Shown piece after piece: positions 7,280 through 15,313 of a DNA stretch of 29,251 nt. The translations under genes were made by a program, and so were the position numbers. The DNA is from JBQTIP01 sp052388025 (GTDB taxonomy: Bacteria; Actinomycetota; UBA4738; HRBIN12), in NCBI GenBank assembly GCA_052388025.1, contig JBQTIP010000201.1:1-29251 (forward strand). Reading direction: 5' to 3'. A model generated the notes under the pieces. That model was not told the origin of the DNA, searched no databases, and worked only from the letters and a program-made list of their open reading frames with translations. Every line of letters begins with the position of its first letter. Position 1 is the stretch's first letter.

Positions 7280-7768
7280 TCAACCGTCCTTGACCTCTAC
7301 GGTCAGCCAGATCTCGAAGCAATGGTTCCGGGCCAGGCTGGTGACCCCGATCGTCGCGCGGCCGCCGAGCCCCGCCTCTTCACCGAAGACCTCGACGAAC
7401 AGATCCGTTGCTCCGCTAGACACTTTGTGGACTTCATGGAACTCGGGCGTGCATACGACGAAGCAGAGCGAGCGGACTATGCTCTTGACCCGGTTCAGGC
7501 TCCCGAGAGCGAGCCGAATCCCGGCGAGGCAGTTGAGCCCGGTGAGGCGCGCCGCCTTGTAGCCCTGCTCGATCGTGACCTCGGCCCCGAGCCGGCCGGG
7601 GTGAAGGATCGTCCCGTCCGTTTCCTCCGGCACGTGGCCGGAGAGGAACAGCAGCGCCCCGACCTGGTGATGAGCCTTCATGCTTCCGTAGCTCGGCCCG
7701 TAGTAGGGCCTGGCCGAGTAGTCGGGGATGTCGAGCCCCAGCTTCCTTGCCCGCGCCTCGATGTCTAT
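7280..7768 (-). CDS. RidA/YjgF/UK114 family protein, apparent non-canonical start
   Basis: The product belongs to the RidA superfamily, whose members hydrolyse reactive enamines/imines or have related small-molecule roles. It matches the longer UK114-like-1 subgroup (~150-160 aa): LLFLSGHVP, VKSIVRSLCFVVCTPEFH, GATDLFVEVFGE and a C-terminal EIWLTVEV. The first ATG (7681) would give 133 aa and delete the first beta strand. The frame stays open and family-like upstream (IDIEARARKLGLDIPDYSA). It reaches a GGGAGG Shine-Dalgarno five bases before an ATA codon at 7768-7766, with no ATG, GTG or TTG in between. Either translation starts at AUA or an ATG has mutated. The extended frame begins 20 bp after the acyl-CoA dehydrogenase stop, so it is the last gene of the long operon. 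Family sure, start uncertain. Confidence 0.75.
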   Translation of the reverse strand: MDIEARARKLGLDIPDYSARPYYGPSYGSMKAHHQVGALLFLSGHVPEETDGTILHPGRLGAEVTIEQGYKAARLTGLNCLAGIRLALGSLNRVKSIVRSLCFVVCTPEFHEVHKVSSGATDLFVEVFGEEAGLGGRATIGVTSLARNHCFEIWLTVEVKDG

Positions 7769-7788
7769 GGCCGCCTCCCTTCGACCGG

Positions 7789-8964
7789 TCAGCCGACCAG
7801 ATCCGCGGCCCCCCGCTTGCGCAGCTGGTCCGCGATGATGTTTCGCTGGATCTCCGAGGCCCCTTCCCAGATCCGGTCGACCCGCAACTCACGGTAGAAG
7901 CGCTCGGCGACGTTCTCGCGCATGTAGCCGCGGCCGCCGAAGATCTGCACAGCGCGGTCGGCTACGCGGTTCGCCATCTCCGACGCGTACAGCTTCGCCA
8001 TCGAGCACTGGGCGTGCTGGACCTTCACGTCGATCCCCTCGTCGATGGAGAGCGCCGTTCGGTACGTCATGAGCCGTGCACCCCATAGCTCGGTGAGCGA
8101 GTCGGCCAGCATGTGCTGGATCGCCTGGAACTCGATGATCGGGCGGCCGAACTGCACCCGCTCCTTCGCGAAGGCGGTCGCCTCGTCGATCAGCCGTTCG
8201 GCGGCGCCGCAGCAGCGCGCCGCGATCATCAGGCGCTCGTAGCGGAACCAAGCGTAGGAGAAGCCCATGCCGGCGCCCTCGGCCCCGACGAGGTTCGCCG
8301 CTGGGACTCTGACGTCCTCGAACTCAACGATCGCGTGATGGTGCGCCAAGGTGTGCGTGTAGGCGGGCGTTCGCACGACGCGCATCCCCGGCGACGGGAT
8401 GTCGACGATGAACAACGCGTGGCTGCCCTGGTTCGGCCCGCCCTCGAGCTTCGCCTGGAAGAAGACGAGCCCCGCCTTGTTGAACGAGGTCACGTGCCAC
8501 TTCACGCCGTTCAGCACGTACTCGTCGCCCTCCCGGCGCGCCGTCGCCCGGATCGCATCGACGTCGGAGCCGGCCTCCTCCTCGGTGATCGCGTAGCACT
8601 CGTGCAGCTCGCCCCGGACGATCGGCTTCATGTACCGCTCGACCTGTCCGTCGCTCATGACTCCAACTGCCCACGCCGGGCCGGTGTCGATCACCCATCC
8701 GAGCGCGTTCGTGGCCCGGCCCGACTGCTCCTGGACCAGCACCTGCTGAAAGGAGGTGAGCCCGGCCCCACCGAGCTCCTTCGGCATGTTGATCGCCCGG
8801 AGGCCGAGGTCTTCCAGCGCACGACTGTGACCTTCCACGATCGCGGCCGGAAGCTCGCCCCCGTTCATCTCGGCCTCGACCTCGTGGGGGATCAGCTCCT
8901 CGTCGACGAATCGCCGCGCCGCGGCCTGGATCGCGCGATCCTCGTCCGACATCTGGAAGCTCAC
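7789..8964 (-). CDS. Acyl-CoA dehydrogenase
   Basis: This is a full-length (391 aa) FAD-dependent acyl-CoA dehydrogenase, forming a trans-2-enoyl-CoA and passing electrons to ETF. The N-terminal helical domain spans ~1-120. CYAITEEEAGSD (~123-134) starts the middle domain, and the C-terminal helical domain carries RVADRAVQIFGGRGYM and RIWEGASEIQR with catalytic Glu ~367. GTG 8964 is preceded by GAGGTGAG; ATG 8952 is a possible alternative. It lies 9 bp after etfA and just before the RidA-like gene, so its electron acceptor is co-encoded. Chain length and substrate are unknown. DmdC of the DMSP pathway is also in this family and the context makes a DmdC-like role conceivable, but no diagnostic residue is visible to me. 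Confidence 0.9.
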   Translation of the reverse strand: MSFQMSDEDRAIQAAARRFVDEELIPHEVEAEMNGGELPAAIVEGHSRALEDLGLRAINMPKELGGAGLTSFQQVLVQEQSGRATNALGWVIDTGPAWAVGVMSDGQVERYMKPIVRGELHECYAITEEEAGSDVDAIRATARREGDEYVLNGVKWHVTSFNKAGLVFFQAKLEGGPNQGSHALFIVDIPSPGMRVVRTPAYTHTLAHHHAIVEFEDVRVPAANLVGAEGAGMGFSYAWFRYERLMIAARCCGAAERLIDEATAFAKERVQFGRPIIEFQAIQHMLADSLTELWGARLMTYRTALSIDEGIDVKVQHAQCSMAKLYASEMANRVADRAVQIFGGRGYMRENVAERFYRELRVDRIWEGASEIQRNIIADQLRKRGAADLVG

Positions 8965-8973
8965 CGGCTCACC

Positions 8974-9951
8974 TCACGCATTCTTCACTTTCCTGATCTC
9001 GGCGATCAGAGCAGGGATGATCTTGTGCAGATCTCCGACGATCGCGTAGTCCGCCCTCGAGACGATGGGTGCCTCCCGGTCCGTGTTGATCGCGAGGATA
9101 CGCTTCGCCCCCTTGCAGCCGACCATGTGCTGGATCGCCCCGCTGATCCCGCAGGCGATGTAGATGTCGGGCGCGATCCGGGTTCCCGTCTGACCGACCT
9201 GATCCGCATGCGGCCGCCACCCGAGACTGGTGACTACGCGAGAAACGCCCACCGTCCCACCGAGGAGCCCGGCCAGCTCCTCCAGCATCGCGAATCCCTC
9301 AGCGCTGCCGACCCCGCGACCGCCACCGACCACGACGCGAGCCTCCGGCAGCGAGACCTTCCCGGCGCCCGACTCAACCCTCCCAGCGACCCGGACGCGC
9401 AAGTCCTCGTCTGTGAGCGTGGGGCTCACCGCGTTGATCGCAAGATCTCCGACCGCCGCCGGCGCTTCCTCGGCCGAGGCCGCGTGCGGGGCGACGGTCA
9501 TGAGCTTCACCTCACCATCGAGGTGAGCCTCCTCCAGCAGGCTTCCCCCCCAGCGCTGCCGCGTAACGACGTACGGCTCGCCCGGCTGCACCTCCGAGCA
9601 GTTGGCGGCCATGGGGAGACCGGTGCGGGCACCCACGTGCGCCATGATCTCGTTTCCGCGCTCGCTCCCGGCAGCCATGACGACTTGCGGCGCCAGCGCC
9701 CCGATGAGCTCGACGACGCTTTGCGCCCACGCCTCCGGCGCGTAATCCTCGAGCCGGTCGTCGTCGACGAGGTGCACCGTTGAGACGCCGTACGCCGACA
9801 ACCCGCCGGCCAACGGAGTCGCCTGTTCACCGATCAGAACGGCATGGAGCGGGACGTCGAGCCGATCGGTCAAACGACGTCCGAAGGTGAGCATCTCCAA
9901 CGACAGGGCGTTCAGCTTGCCCCGATCGTGCTCGACGAGTCCGATGATCAT
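8974..9951 (-). CDS. etfA: Electron transfer flavoprotein subunit alpha
   Basis: This 325-aa protein is the FAD-carrying ETF alpha subunit. The N-terminal domain has LNALSLEMLTFGRRL and VVMAAGSERGNEIMAHVGAR. The C-terminal FAD domain shows the family signature: VVGGGRGVGS, GWRPHADQVGQTGTRIAPD.YIACGISGAIQH and AINTDREAPI, ending in a helix. I start at ATG 9951; the much longer upstream open frame is antisense-like read-through of etfB in another frame. It is separated by only 2 bases from the etfB stop. Together they accept electrons from the neighbouring DMGDH-like flavoprotein and acyl-CoA dehydrogenase and should pass them to an ETF:quinone oxidoreductase, which is not in this window. Confidence 0.93.
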   Translation of the reverse strand: MIIGLVEHDRGKLNALSLEMLTFGRRLTDRLDVPLHAVLIGEQATPLAGGLSAYGVSTVHLVDDDRLEDYAPEAWAQSVVELIGALAPQVVMAAGSERGNEIMAHVGARTGLPMAANCSEVQPGEPYVVTRQRWGGSLLEEAHLDGEVKLMTVAPHAASAEEAPAAVGDLAINAVSPTLTDEDLRVRVAGRVESGAGKVSLPEARVVVGGGRGVGSAEGFAMLEELAGLLGGTVGVSRVVTSLGWRPHADQVGQTGTRIAPDIYIACGISGAIQHMVGCKGAKRILAINTDREAPIVSRADYAIVGDLHKIIPALIAEIRKVKNA

Positions 9952-9953
9952 GG

Positions 9954-10718
9954 CTAGACGATCCCCAACCGCTGGAGAACCTCGACGACCCTGGGCGCCG
10001 CCTCGGGACCGTTCCCGAGGATCTCGACCTCGCTCGCCTGCTCCTCCGGCAGCTTCAGGCGCACCTTCTCGAGGCCGCCACCCCGCCGCTGCGGCATGAG
10101 CCGCTCGATCTCCTTCTTCTTGGCCTTCAGCCGCCCGGGCACCGACGGGTATCGAGGAAGATTGATCCCCTCCTTCACCGTGAAGACGGCCGGGAGCGAG
10201 ATCTCGAAGATCTCCCATCCACCCTCCGCCTCGCGCCTCACTAGGGCGCTCCCGTTCGTGACCTCCAGTCCCTTGATCCCGGTCACACACGGCAGGCCGA
10301 GGGTATGCGCCACGCGGATGCCCACCTGGTAGTCGCCCGTGTCGGCCGCCTCGTTGCCGAACAGCAGGAGATCGAAATCCGTGCCCGCCGCCTGTTGAGC
10401 GCGGATCGCGTCGACGATCGCCTCGGCCGTCGCGATCGGATCCCACTCCCGCCCGTCCGTCTCCAGCAGGACGGCGCGATCGGTCCCCAGGGCCATGGCA
10501 TCGCGCAGCTGCTCGGTGGCGACCTCGGGTCCAAGCGTGAGGACGGTGGTGCTCCCGCCGTGGGCCTCGATCAAGCGCACGGCTTCCTCCACCGCGCACT
10601 CTTCGTGGGGACTGATCGTGAAGCCCAGGAAGCGCGTGTCGATCTCCTGCTCGTCTGCCGTAAGCGTGATCCTGCCGCCGGTCGCCGGGACGCGCTTCAC
10701 GCAGATGAGGACGTTCAA
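9954..10718 (-). CDS. etfB: Electron transfer flavoprotein subunit beta
   Basis: This 254-aa protein is the ETF beta subunit (AMP-binding). It begins NVLICVKRVP, contains ISPHEECAVEEAVRL, LLFGNEAADTGDYQVG and LPCVTGIKGLEV, and ends in the conserved beta C-terminal arm with KAKKKEIERL. The start is a TTG at 10718 with a GAGG about nine bases upstream; no ATG/GTG fits the family N-terminus. The gene begins 11 bases after the stop of the DMGDH-like flavoprotein. Dimethylglycine and sarcosine dehydrogenases use ETF as acceptor, which fits this gene order. Confidence 0.93.
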   Translation of the reverse strand: MNVLICVKRVPATGGRITLTADEQEIDTRFLGFTISPHEECAVEEAVRLIEAHGGSTTVLTLGPEVATEQLRDAMALGTDRAVLLETDGREWDPIATAEAIVDAIRAQQAAGTDFDLLLFGNEAADTGDYQVGIRVAHTLGLPCVTGIKGLEVTNGSALVRREAEGGWEIFEISLPAVFTVKEGINLPRYPSVPGRLKAKKKEIERLMPQRRGGGLEKVRLKLPEEQASEVEILGNGPEAAPRVVEVLQRLGIV

Positions 10719-10729
10719 CGCGATCGGCC

Positions 10730-13255
10730 TCAGCCCTTGATCCGCTCGTTCTGACGGTCGAAGAGGGGCGCGCTTCCGACGACGGCGACGGTCACCGGAT
10801 AGAGCTCCCCGAAGTACTCGACGGCGAGCTTCGTCCCGACCTCGGCCCGCTCGGGCGGCAGGTAACCGAGCAGGATGTGCTTGCCGACCGACGGGCCCGA
10901 ACCAGCGCTGGTCACGTACGAGCGACGGCCCTTGCGGTCGACGAGCGCGTCCCCGCTCGCCGTGAGGATCGGCTCCCGTCCGAGCATGTAGCGCTTCACG
11001 CCCGAGGAGGACGTGTGGTCGTCGACCGTGAGCGTGCAGAGCATCGCGGCGGGGGGCTCGGCTCGCTGCTCGATGTAGGCCTCCTTGCCGATGAAGTCCT
11101 GCTCCTTCACCGTCGGCCGGGCCATGCCCGCCTCGACGAGGCTGTACTCGAGCTCGAGCTCGTTGCCGTGCGCCCGGTAGCACTTCTCAAGTCGCCCGCT
11201 GTGCAGGTACACCCCTACGCCGACGGGGACCGCGCCGAACGCCCGGCCGGCGTCCCAGAGGACGTCCCAGAGCCGAGCTCCCTCCTCCATAGGCGCGTAT
11301 AGCTCCCACCCCAGCTCCCCTACGTAGGAGATCCGCGACGCGAGCGCCCGGATCGTGCCCAGCGTGATCCACCCACACGTCGCGAAGGGGAAGCCCTCGT
11401 GGGAGACGTCGTCCTCGGTGACCGACCCCACCAGGTCGCGCGCCCGGGGGCCCCACACGCCGACCGTGCACCAGGCCGAGGTGGCGTCGTGGACCTGGGC
11501 CGACCTGTCGTCCGGCAAGTGGTCGGTGAGCCACTTCTTGTCCACCATCCCGGAGGCGCCGCCGGTCACGACGCGGAACTCATTCGCACCGAGCCGCATG
11601 ATCGTCAGGTCGGCCCTCACGCCACCCGCCTCGTTCAGCAGCGACGTGTACACGACCCGCCCGAAGGGGACGTCCATCTGCGCGACGGCCATCCGCTGGA
11701 TGAAGTCCAGGGCACCCGGCCCCATGACGTCGAGGATGGCGAAGGCGGACAGGTCGACCAGCCCGACCCGGTCGCGCATCGCGAGATGCTCGGCGTTCAC
11801 GATCGGCGACCACCAGCGGGAATCCCACTCCGCCTCGCGGGGCATCACCCGGCCACCGTACTCATCGAGCAGCCCGGCGTTCGACTCGTACCAGTTGGGC
11901 CGCTCCCAGCCGGCACCCTCGATGAACACCGCCCCGAGCTCCAGCTCCCGCGCGAAGAACGGGCTGAGCCGCACGTTGCGATTGGAGCTCCACTGCTCGG
12001 CTGGATGCACGATGCCGTAGGTCTTGTTGTAGCCCTCCTCGCAGCGTGTCCAGATGTGTGTCTTCGTCCGGTGGTGGTCGTAGAAGCGGGCGATGTCCGA
12101 GGCGTGCGGGTCGATCTCCGGCTGCCCATCGGTCATCCACTCGGCCATCGTCTTCGCGATGCCCGGCGCCTCCTTGATCCAGATGGCGGCGGCCGACCAG
12201 AGGCCCTTCACCTCGGGCGTCTCGCCGAGGATCGGCGCCCCGTCCGGCGTGAGCGAGAGGAGGCCGTTGATCGCGTACTTCACGCCCACCCGTTCGTCGC
12301 CGAGGATCTCCGGGAACAGCTCCAGCGCGTCCTCCATCTGCGGGTCGAAGTCGTCCTTCGTGAAGGGGAGCTCCGTCGGGGAGAGCGCCGACTCCTCGAT
12401 CGAGGGAATGTCGTCGGGCTCCCAGAGGATCGGCCGGTGAGCGTACGAGCCCACCTCGAACTCGCTCCCGTGCTGGCGCTCGTACATGTTGGTGTCCATG
12501 TCGCGGATGATGGGGAACTCGATCTCGCCCACCGTGTCGGCGAACGCGGGGACGGGTCCGACGTCGATCATCTGGTGGACCGCGGGGGTGAGCGGGATGG
12601 ACGCGCCGGCCATCCGGGCGATATGGGGGCTCCAGATGCCGCAGCTCACCACGACGGTGTCGGTGCGGATGTCGCCCCGGTCGGTACGCACGCCGGCGAT
12701 GCGGCCGTCCTCGACGTCGATGCCGGTGATCTCGGTGTTCCCGAAGACGGAGAGGGCCCCCAGCTCCTGAGCCTTCTCCCGCATGAGCGTCCCCGCCCGC
12801 AGGGAGTCGACGACGCCGACGCCTGGCGTGAAGAAGGCCCCGAGCATGACCTTGTCGTCGATGAACGGCACCAGGTCCTTCGCCTCGGACGGCGTGAGGA
12901 GCTCCACCGGCTCGATGCCCCAGGACTTGGCCGACGCGATCCGACGCTTCAGCTCCTCGAGCCGCTCCTGCGTGCGCGCGACCTCGATCCCGCCGCATTC
13001 CGTGAACACCCCGAGCTCCCGGTACTGGCGAACGCTGTCCAGGGTGAACTTCGTCATCTCCTTGGAGTGGTCCACCAGGAAGATGAAGTTCGACGCGTGA
13101 CCAGTCGAGCCGCCTGGATTGAGCAGCGGTCCCTTGTCGAGCAGCACGATGCCCTTCCATCCGTGGAGCGCGAGCTGGTAGGCCATGCTGTTGCCGACGA
13201 TCCCCGCGCCGATGACGACGACCCGCGCCCGATCAGGAAGCGGAACCGTGCTCAT
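10730..13255 (-). CDS. Dimethylglycine/sarcosine dehydrogenase-like flavoprotein with GcvT domain
   Basis: This 841-aa two-module enzyme pairs an N-terminal DAO-type FAD domain (~10-380; GAGIVG at 16-21) with a C-terminal aminomethyltransferase (GcvT) module (~450-835), joined by an FAO_M-like linker. That is the layout of dimethylglycine and sarcosine dehydrogenases, which oxidatively N-demethylate the substrate and pass the one-carbon unit to THF as 5,10-methylene-THF, reducing ETF. His ~53 in GGSTGHAS is at the place of the covalently flavinylated His of the family. ATG 13255 has GGAAAGG upstream and overlaps the MetF-like stop by 23 bp. etfBA follow directly. Substrate (dimethylglycine, sarcosine or another N-methyl amine) is not decided by sequence. 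Upstream extension to 13303 looks spurious. Confidence 0.85.
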   Translation of the reverse strand: MSTVPLPDRARVVVIGAGIVGNSMAYQLALHGWKGIVLLDKGPLLNPGGSTGHASNFIFLVDHSKEMTKFTLDSVRQYRELGVFTECGGIEVARTQERLEELKRRIASAKSWGIEPVELLTPSEAKDLVPFIDDKVMLGAFFTPGVGVVDSLRAGTLMREKAQELGALSVFGNTEITGIDVEDGRIAGVRTDRGDIRTDTVVVSCGIWSPHIARMAGASIPLTPAVHQMIDVGPVPAFADTVGEIEFPIIRDMDTNMYERQHGSEFEVGSYAHRPILWEPDDIPSIEESALSPTELPFTKDDFDPQMEDALELFPEILGDERVGVKYAINGLLSLTPDGAPILGETPEVKGLWSAAAIWIKEAPGIAKTMAEWMTDGQPEIDPHASDIARFYDHHRTKTHIWTRCEEGYNKTYGIVHPAEQWSSNRNVRLSPFFARELELGAVFIEGAGWERPNWYESNAGLLDEYGGRVMPREAEWDSRWWSPIVNAEHLAMRDRVGLVDLSAFAILDVMGPGALDFIQRMAVAQMDVPFGRVVYTSLLNEAGGVRADLTIMRLGANEFRVVTGGASGMVDKKWLTDHLPDDRSAQVHDATSAWCTVGVWGPRARDLVGSVTEDDVSHEGFPFATCGWITLGTIRALASRISYVGELGWELYAPMEEGARLWDVLWDAGRAFGAVPVGVGVYLHSGRLEKCYRAHGNELELEYSLVEAGMARPTVKEQDFIGKEAYIEQRAEPPAAMLCTLTVDDHTSSSGVKRYMLGREPILTASGDALVDRKGRRSYVTSAGSGPSVGKHILLGYLPPERAEVGTKLAVEYFGELYPVTVAVVGSAPLFDRQNERIKG

Positions 13256-14141
13256 CCCCGTACCTTTCCGAGAAGGGCCCGGCCGGCCATCGGTTCGCGG
13301 CAAGCGCCTCCCGTCTCCACCGTTCGGTGCCCTCGACCTGGTTGAACGTGTTGACGTGGAACCCGGCGATCCCGAGATCGGACTCTGTGGCGAACCCGGC
13401 CACGCCGTCTACCAGCCCGTCGGGCCGGTAGCTGCCGCCCCGCACGAGCCGGGTGACGATGCTGCCATGCTTCGTGAGGTAGCGGATCGAATCGCCGACG
13501 CCTACCCGGAGCGAGACCTCGAGCAGCTTTCGCCGCTTCAGTGCGCCGGGGATGCCCACGTACACCGGGAGATGCACACCGGCCCGCCGGATGCCGGCCA
13601 GCCAGCTCGCGATCACGGACGCGTCGAAGCAGATCTGCGTGACCATGTAGCCGGCGAACGGCTGCTTGTCGAGCAGCGCCCGCACCAGGACGTCCTCGTC
13701 GATCAGCGGGTGCCGCTCGGGATAGGCGGCCACGCCCACGAGGGGCAGTGGATCGCCGAGGTCCGCCAGCGCCGACAGCAGCGCGAGGGCCGACGGGTAG
13801 GGCCCACGCGGTTCCCGCGCGTCGCCGCCCACGACGAACACGTCGCTCGTCCCGGATTCACGGATCCATGCGGCGATCTCGGCGAGATGCGCCCGGCCGC
13901 GGACGAGGCGGGCCGAGACGTGCGGCGCGACGCGGAACCCCTGCGCGGCCAGACCCTCCGAGAGCTCCAGCGTCGCCTCGACGCCCTTCCGAGGCGAGCA
14001 GGTGACGGTCACGGTGGACCCCGGGGGCAGGTGCGCGACCTGCTCCTCCACCCCACGGAGCGGGACGACTTCGAACCGGACCCGGGCGAGCAGCTCGTCC
14101 GGGCCCGGCGCCGGGGAACCCGCGACCGGCTCCCGCGTCAC
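13233..14141 (-). CDS. MetF-like methylenetetrahydrofolate reductase family protein
   Basis: The 302-aa product matches the MetF TIM-barrel family. VRFEVVP (~22-27) carries the catalytic-type Glu, VTCSPRKG.EATLEL and a VFVVGGD motif (Asp ~107) follow, then QICFDASV, YVGIPG and a late GFHVNTFN. MetF enzymes interconvert 5,10-methylene-THF and 5-methyl-THF using FAD. The start is GTG 14141, overlapping the upstream TGA by 4 bp (GTGA), with AAGGAG before it; the longer frame to 14306 is antisense-like. Between a THF methyltransferase and a DMGDH-like enzyme it most likely serves methyl-group catabolism rather than methionine synthesis, running 5-methyl-THF to methylene-THF. That direction is an inference. 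It is more diverged from E. coli MetF than the other enzymes here are from their models. Confidence 0.8.
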   Translation of the reverse strand: MTREPVAGSPAPGPDELLARVRFEVVPLRGVEEQVAHLPPGSTVTVTCSPRKGVEATLELSEGLAAQGFRVAPHVSARLVRGRAHLAEIAAWIRESGTSDVFVVGGDAREPRGPYPSALALLSALADLGDPLPLVGVAAYPERHPLIDEDVLVRALLDKQPFAGYMVTQICFDASVIASWLAGIRRAGVHLPVYVGIPGALKRRKLLEVSLRVGVGDSIRYLTKHGSIVTRLVRGGSYRPDGLVDGVAGFATESDLGIAGFHVNTFNQVEGTERWRREALAANRWPAGPFSERYGDEHGSAS

Positions 14142-15313
14142 GACTTGGGGATCTCCTTCTTCGGGTCCCAGTGCGGCATCTCGACGACCGCCGCCCGAAC
14201 GCGGCCGGACACGGGCGTCTCGACCTGGACCTCGGTCCCGAGCTCCGCGTGCTCGATCGTCACCATTGCGTAGCCGATGTTCTTCTCCAGCCGCGGCGAA
14301 TAGCACGCCGACGTGACCCTTCCGACCTCACGGCCGTCGGAGAACGCCGGGAAGAAGTCCACCATCTCGTTGTCCACGTAGGACCCGAGCGGCTCACCCT
14401 CGATGTCCACGCCGACCAGCTTCTGCTTGATGCCCTCTTCCTTGATGCGCTTCAGGGCCGCCTTCCCCATGAAGTCGGCCTCCTGGTCGAGATCGACCAT
14501 CCACGTGTAGTGATACCCGACCTCGAAGGGGTTGTTCTCGTACCACATGTCCGCGCCGAAGGCGAGGATGCCTCCCTCGATGCGGCGGATGTGGCATGGC
14601 CCGATCACCTCGAGCCCGTGCGGCCTGCCGGCTTCGAGCACCGTGTCCCACAGCTTCACGCCGTGCTTGCTCGCGTCGTAGAGGTAGATCTCGTAGCCGA
14701 CCTCACCGGTGTACCCGGTGCGCGAAACCACGACCCGCATGCCGTCGAGCTCGCCCTTCATCAGTCCGTAGTACGGGATCTCCAGCACCCGGTCGCCGAA
14801 GAGCTCGGTCATGACCTTCTTCGAGTTCGGCCCCTGGATCTGCACCGGGGCGACGTCGATCTCCCGAACGGTCGCGTCGAGGCCGCGCGCGGCGCCGACG
14901 CCGAGCGCGTAGAGGTTGACGTCGCTGTCGGCGAGCGAGAGCCAGAACTCGTCCTCAGCTACGCGGAGCAGCACCGGGTCGTTCAGGATGCCGCCGTCCG
15001 GCGCCGTGATGAAGACGTACTTGCACTGGTCCACCGCGCACTTGTTCAGGTCCCGAGGCACGATCATGTTCGTCAGCTTGAACGCGTCGGGCCCCTTGAT
15101 CTGGATCTGCTTCTCGACTCCGACGTCCCACATCGTCACGCCGTTCACAAGGTGCCAGTACTCGGCGAGCGGGTCGCCGTAGTGCCGCGGGTGATAGGTG
15201 TGGTTGTAGACGCTGTAGCGCTTCACGCCGTGCTTCCGCGACGCGTAGAAGTAGGGCGACTTGCGGATCCGCGTGTACAGCAGGATCCCTGGGTTCTCCT
15301 CAACCTGAGCCAA
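14138..15313 (-). CDS. DmdA-like THF-dependent aminomethyltransferase (GcvT family)
   Basis: This 391-aa stand-alone GcvT-fold protein resembles the DmdA (DMSP demethylase) branch in its first half: TRIRKSPYF, KRYSVYNH, MWDVGVEKQ..IKGPDA, PRDLNKCAVDQCKY, GGILNDPVLLRVAED.FWLSLADSD. The second half keeps the GcvT-like SRTGYTGEVGYEIYLYD, then RRIEGGILAFGADM. Such proteins move a methyl or methylene group from an N- or S-methyl compound to THF. The start is TTG 15313 with GGAAAGGAG about eight bases upstream, overlapping the IclR stop by 14 bp. Its neighbour is MetF, which could recycle 5-methyl-THF. Candidates for the substrate are DMSP, glycine betaine or another methylated osmolyte. I cannot confirm true DmdA from memory of its key residues. 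Confidence 0.78.
   Translation of the reverse strand: MAQVEENPGILLYTRIRKSPYFYASRKHGVKRYSVYNHTYHPRHYGDPLAEYWHLVNGVTMWDVGVEKQIQIKGPDAFKLTNMIVPRDLNKCAVDQCKYVFITAPDGGILNDPVLLRVAEDEFWLSLADSDVNLYALGVGAARGLDATVREIDVAPVQIQGPNSKKVMTELFGDRVLEIPYYGLMKGELDGMRVVVSRTGYTGEVGYEIYLYDASKHGVKLWDTVLEAGRPHGLEVIGPCHIRRIEGGILAFGADMWYENNPFEVGYHYTWMVDLDQEADFMGKAALKRIKEEGIKQKLVGVDIEGEPLGSYVDNEMVDFFPAFSDGREVGRVTSACYSPRLEKNIGYAMVTIEHAELGTEVQVETPVSGRVRAAVVEMPHWDPKKEIPKS

Noticed and set aside
7268..7282. Hairpin between the TetR and RidA-like stops
   Set aside because: TGA-N9-TCA pairs only at the outer three bases with mismatches inside, so it is too weak to call.
7280..7681. RidA-like gene starting at the first ATG (133 aa)
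   Set aside because: It would remove the first beta strand and ignore the good Shine-Dalgarno and family-like residues upstream. Kept as the fallback start.
8113..9783. Plus-strand open frame of 556 codons
   Set aside because: Antisense to the acyl-CoA dehydrogenase and etfA, whose protein motifs are unambiguous.
9952..10599. N-terminal extension that would fuse 216 residues to EtfA
   Set aside because: The extension is out-of-frame read-through of etfB; EtfA begins at ATG 9951 with MIIGLVEHD.
11399..13345. Long plus-strand open frame of 648 codons
   Set aside because: It is antisense to the DMGDH-like gene, is dominated by Arg/Asp/His/Gly/Val typical of GC-rich shadow frames, and shows no domain.
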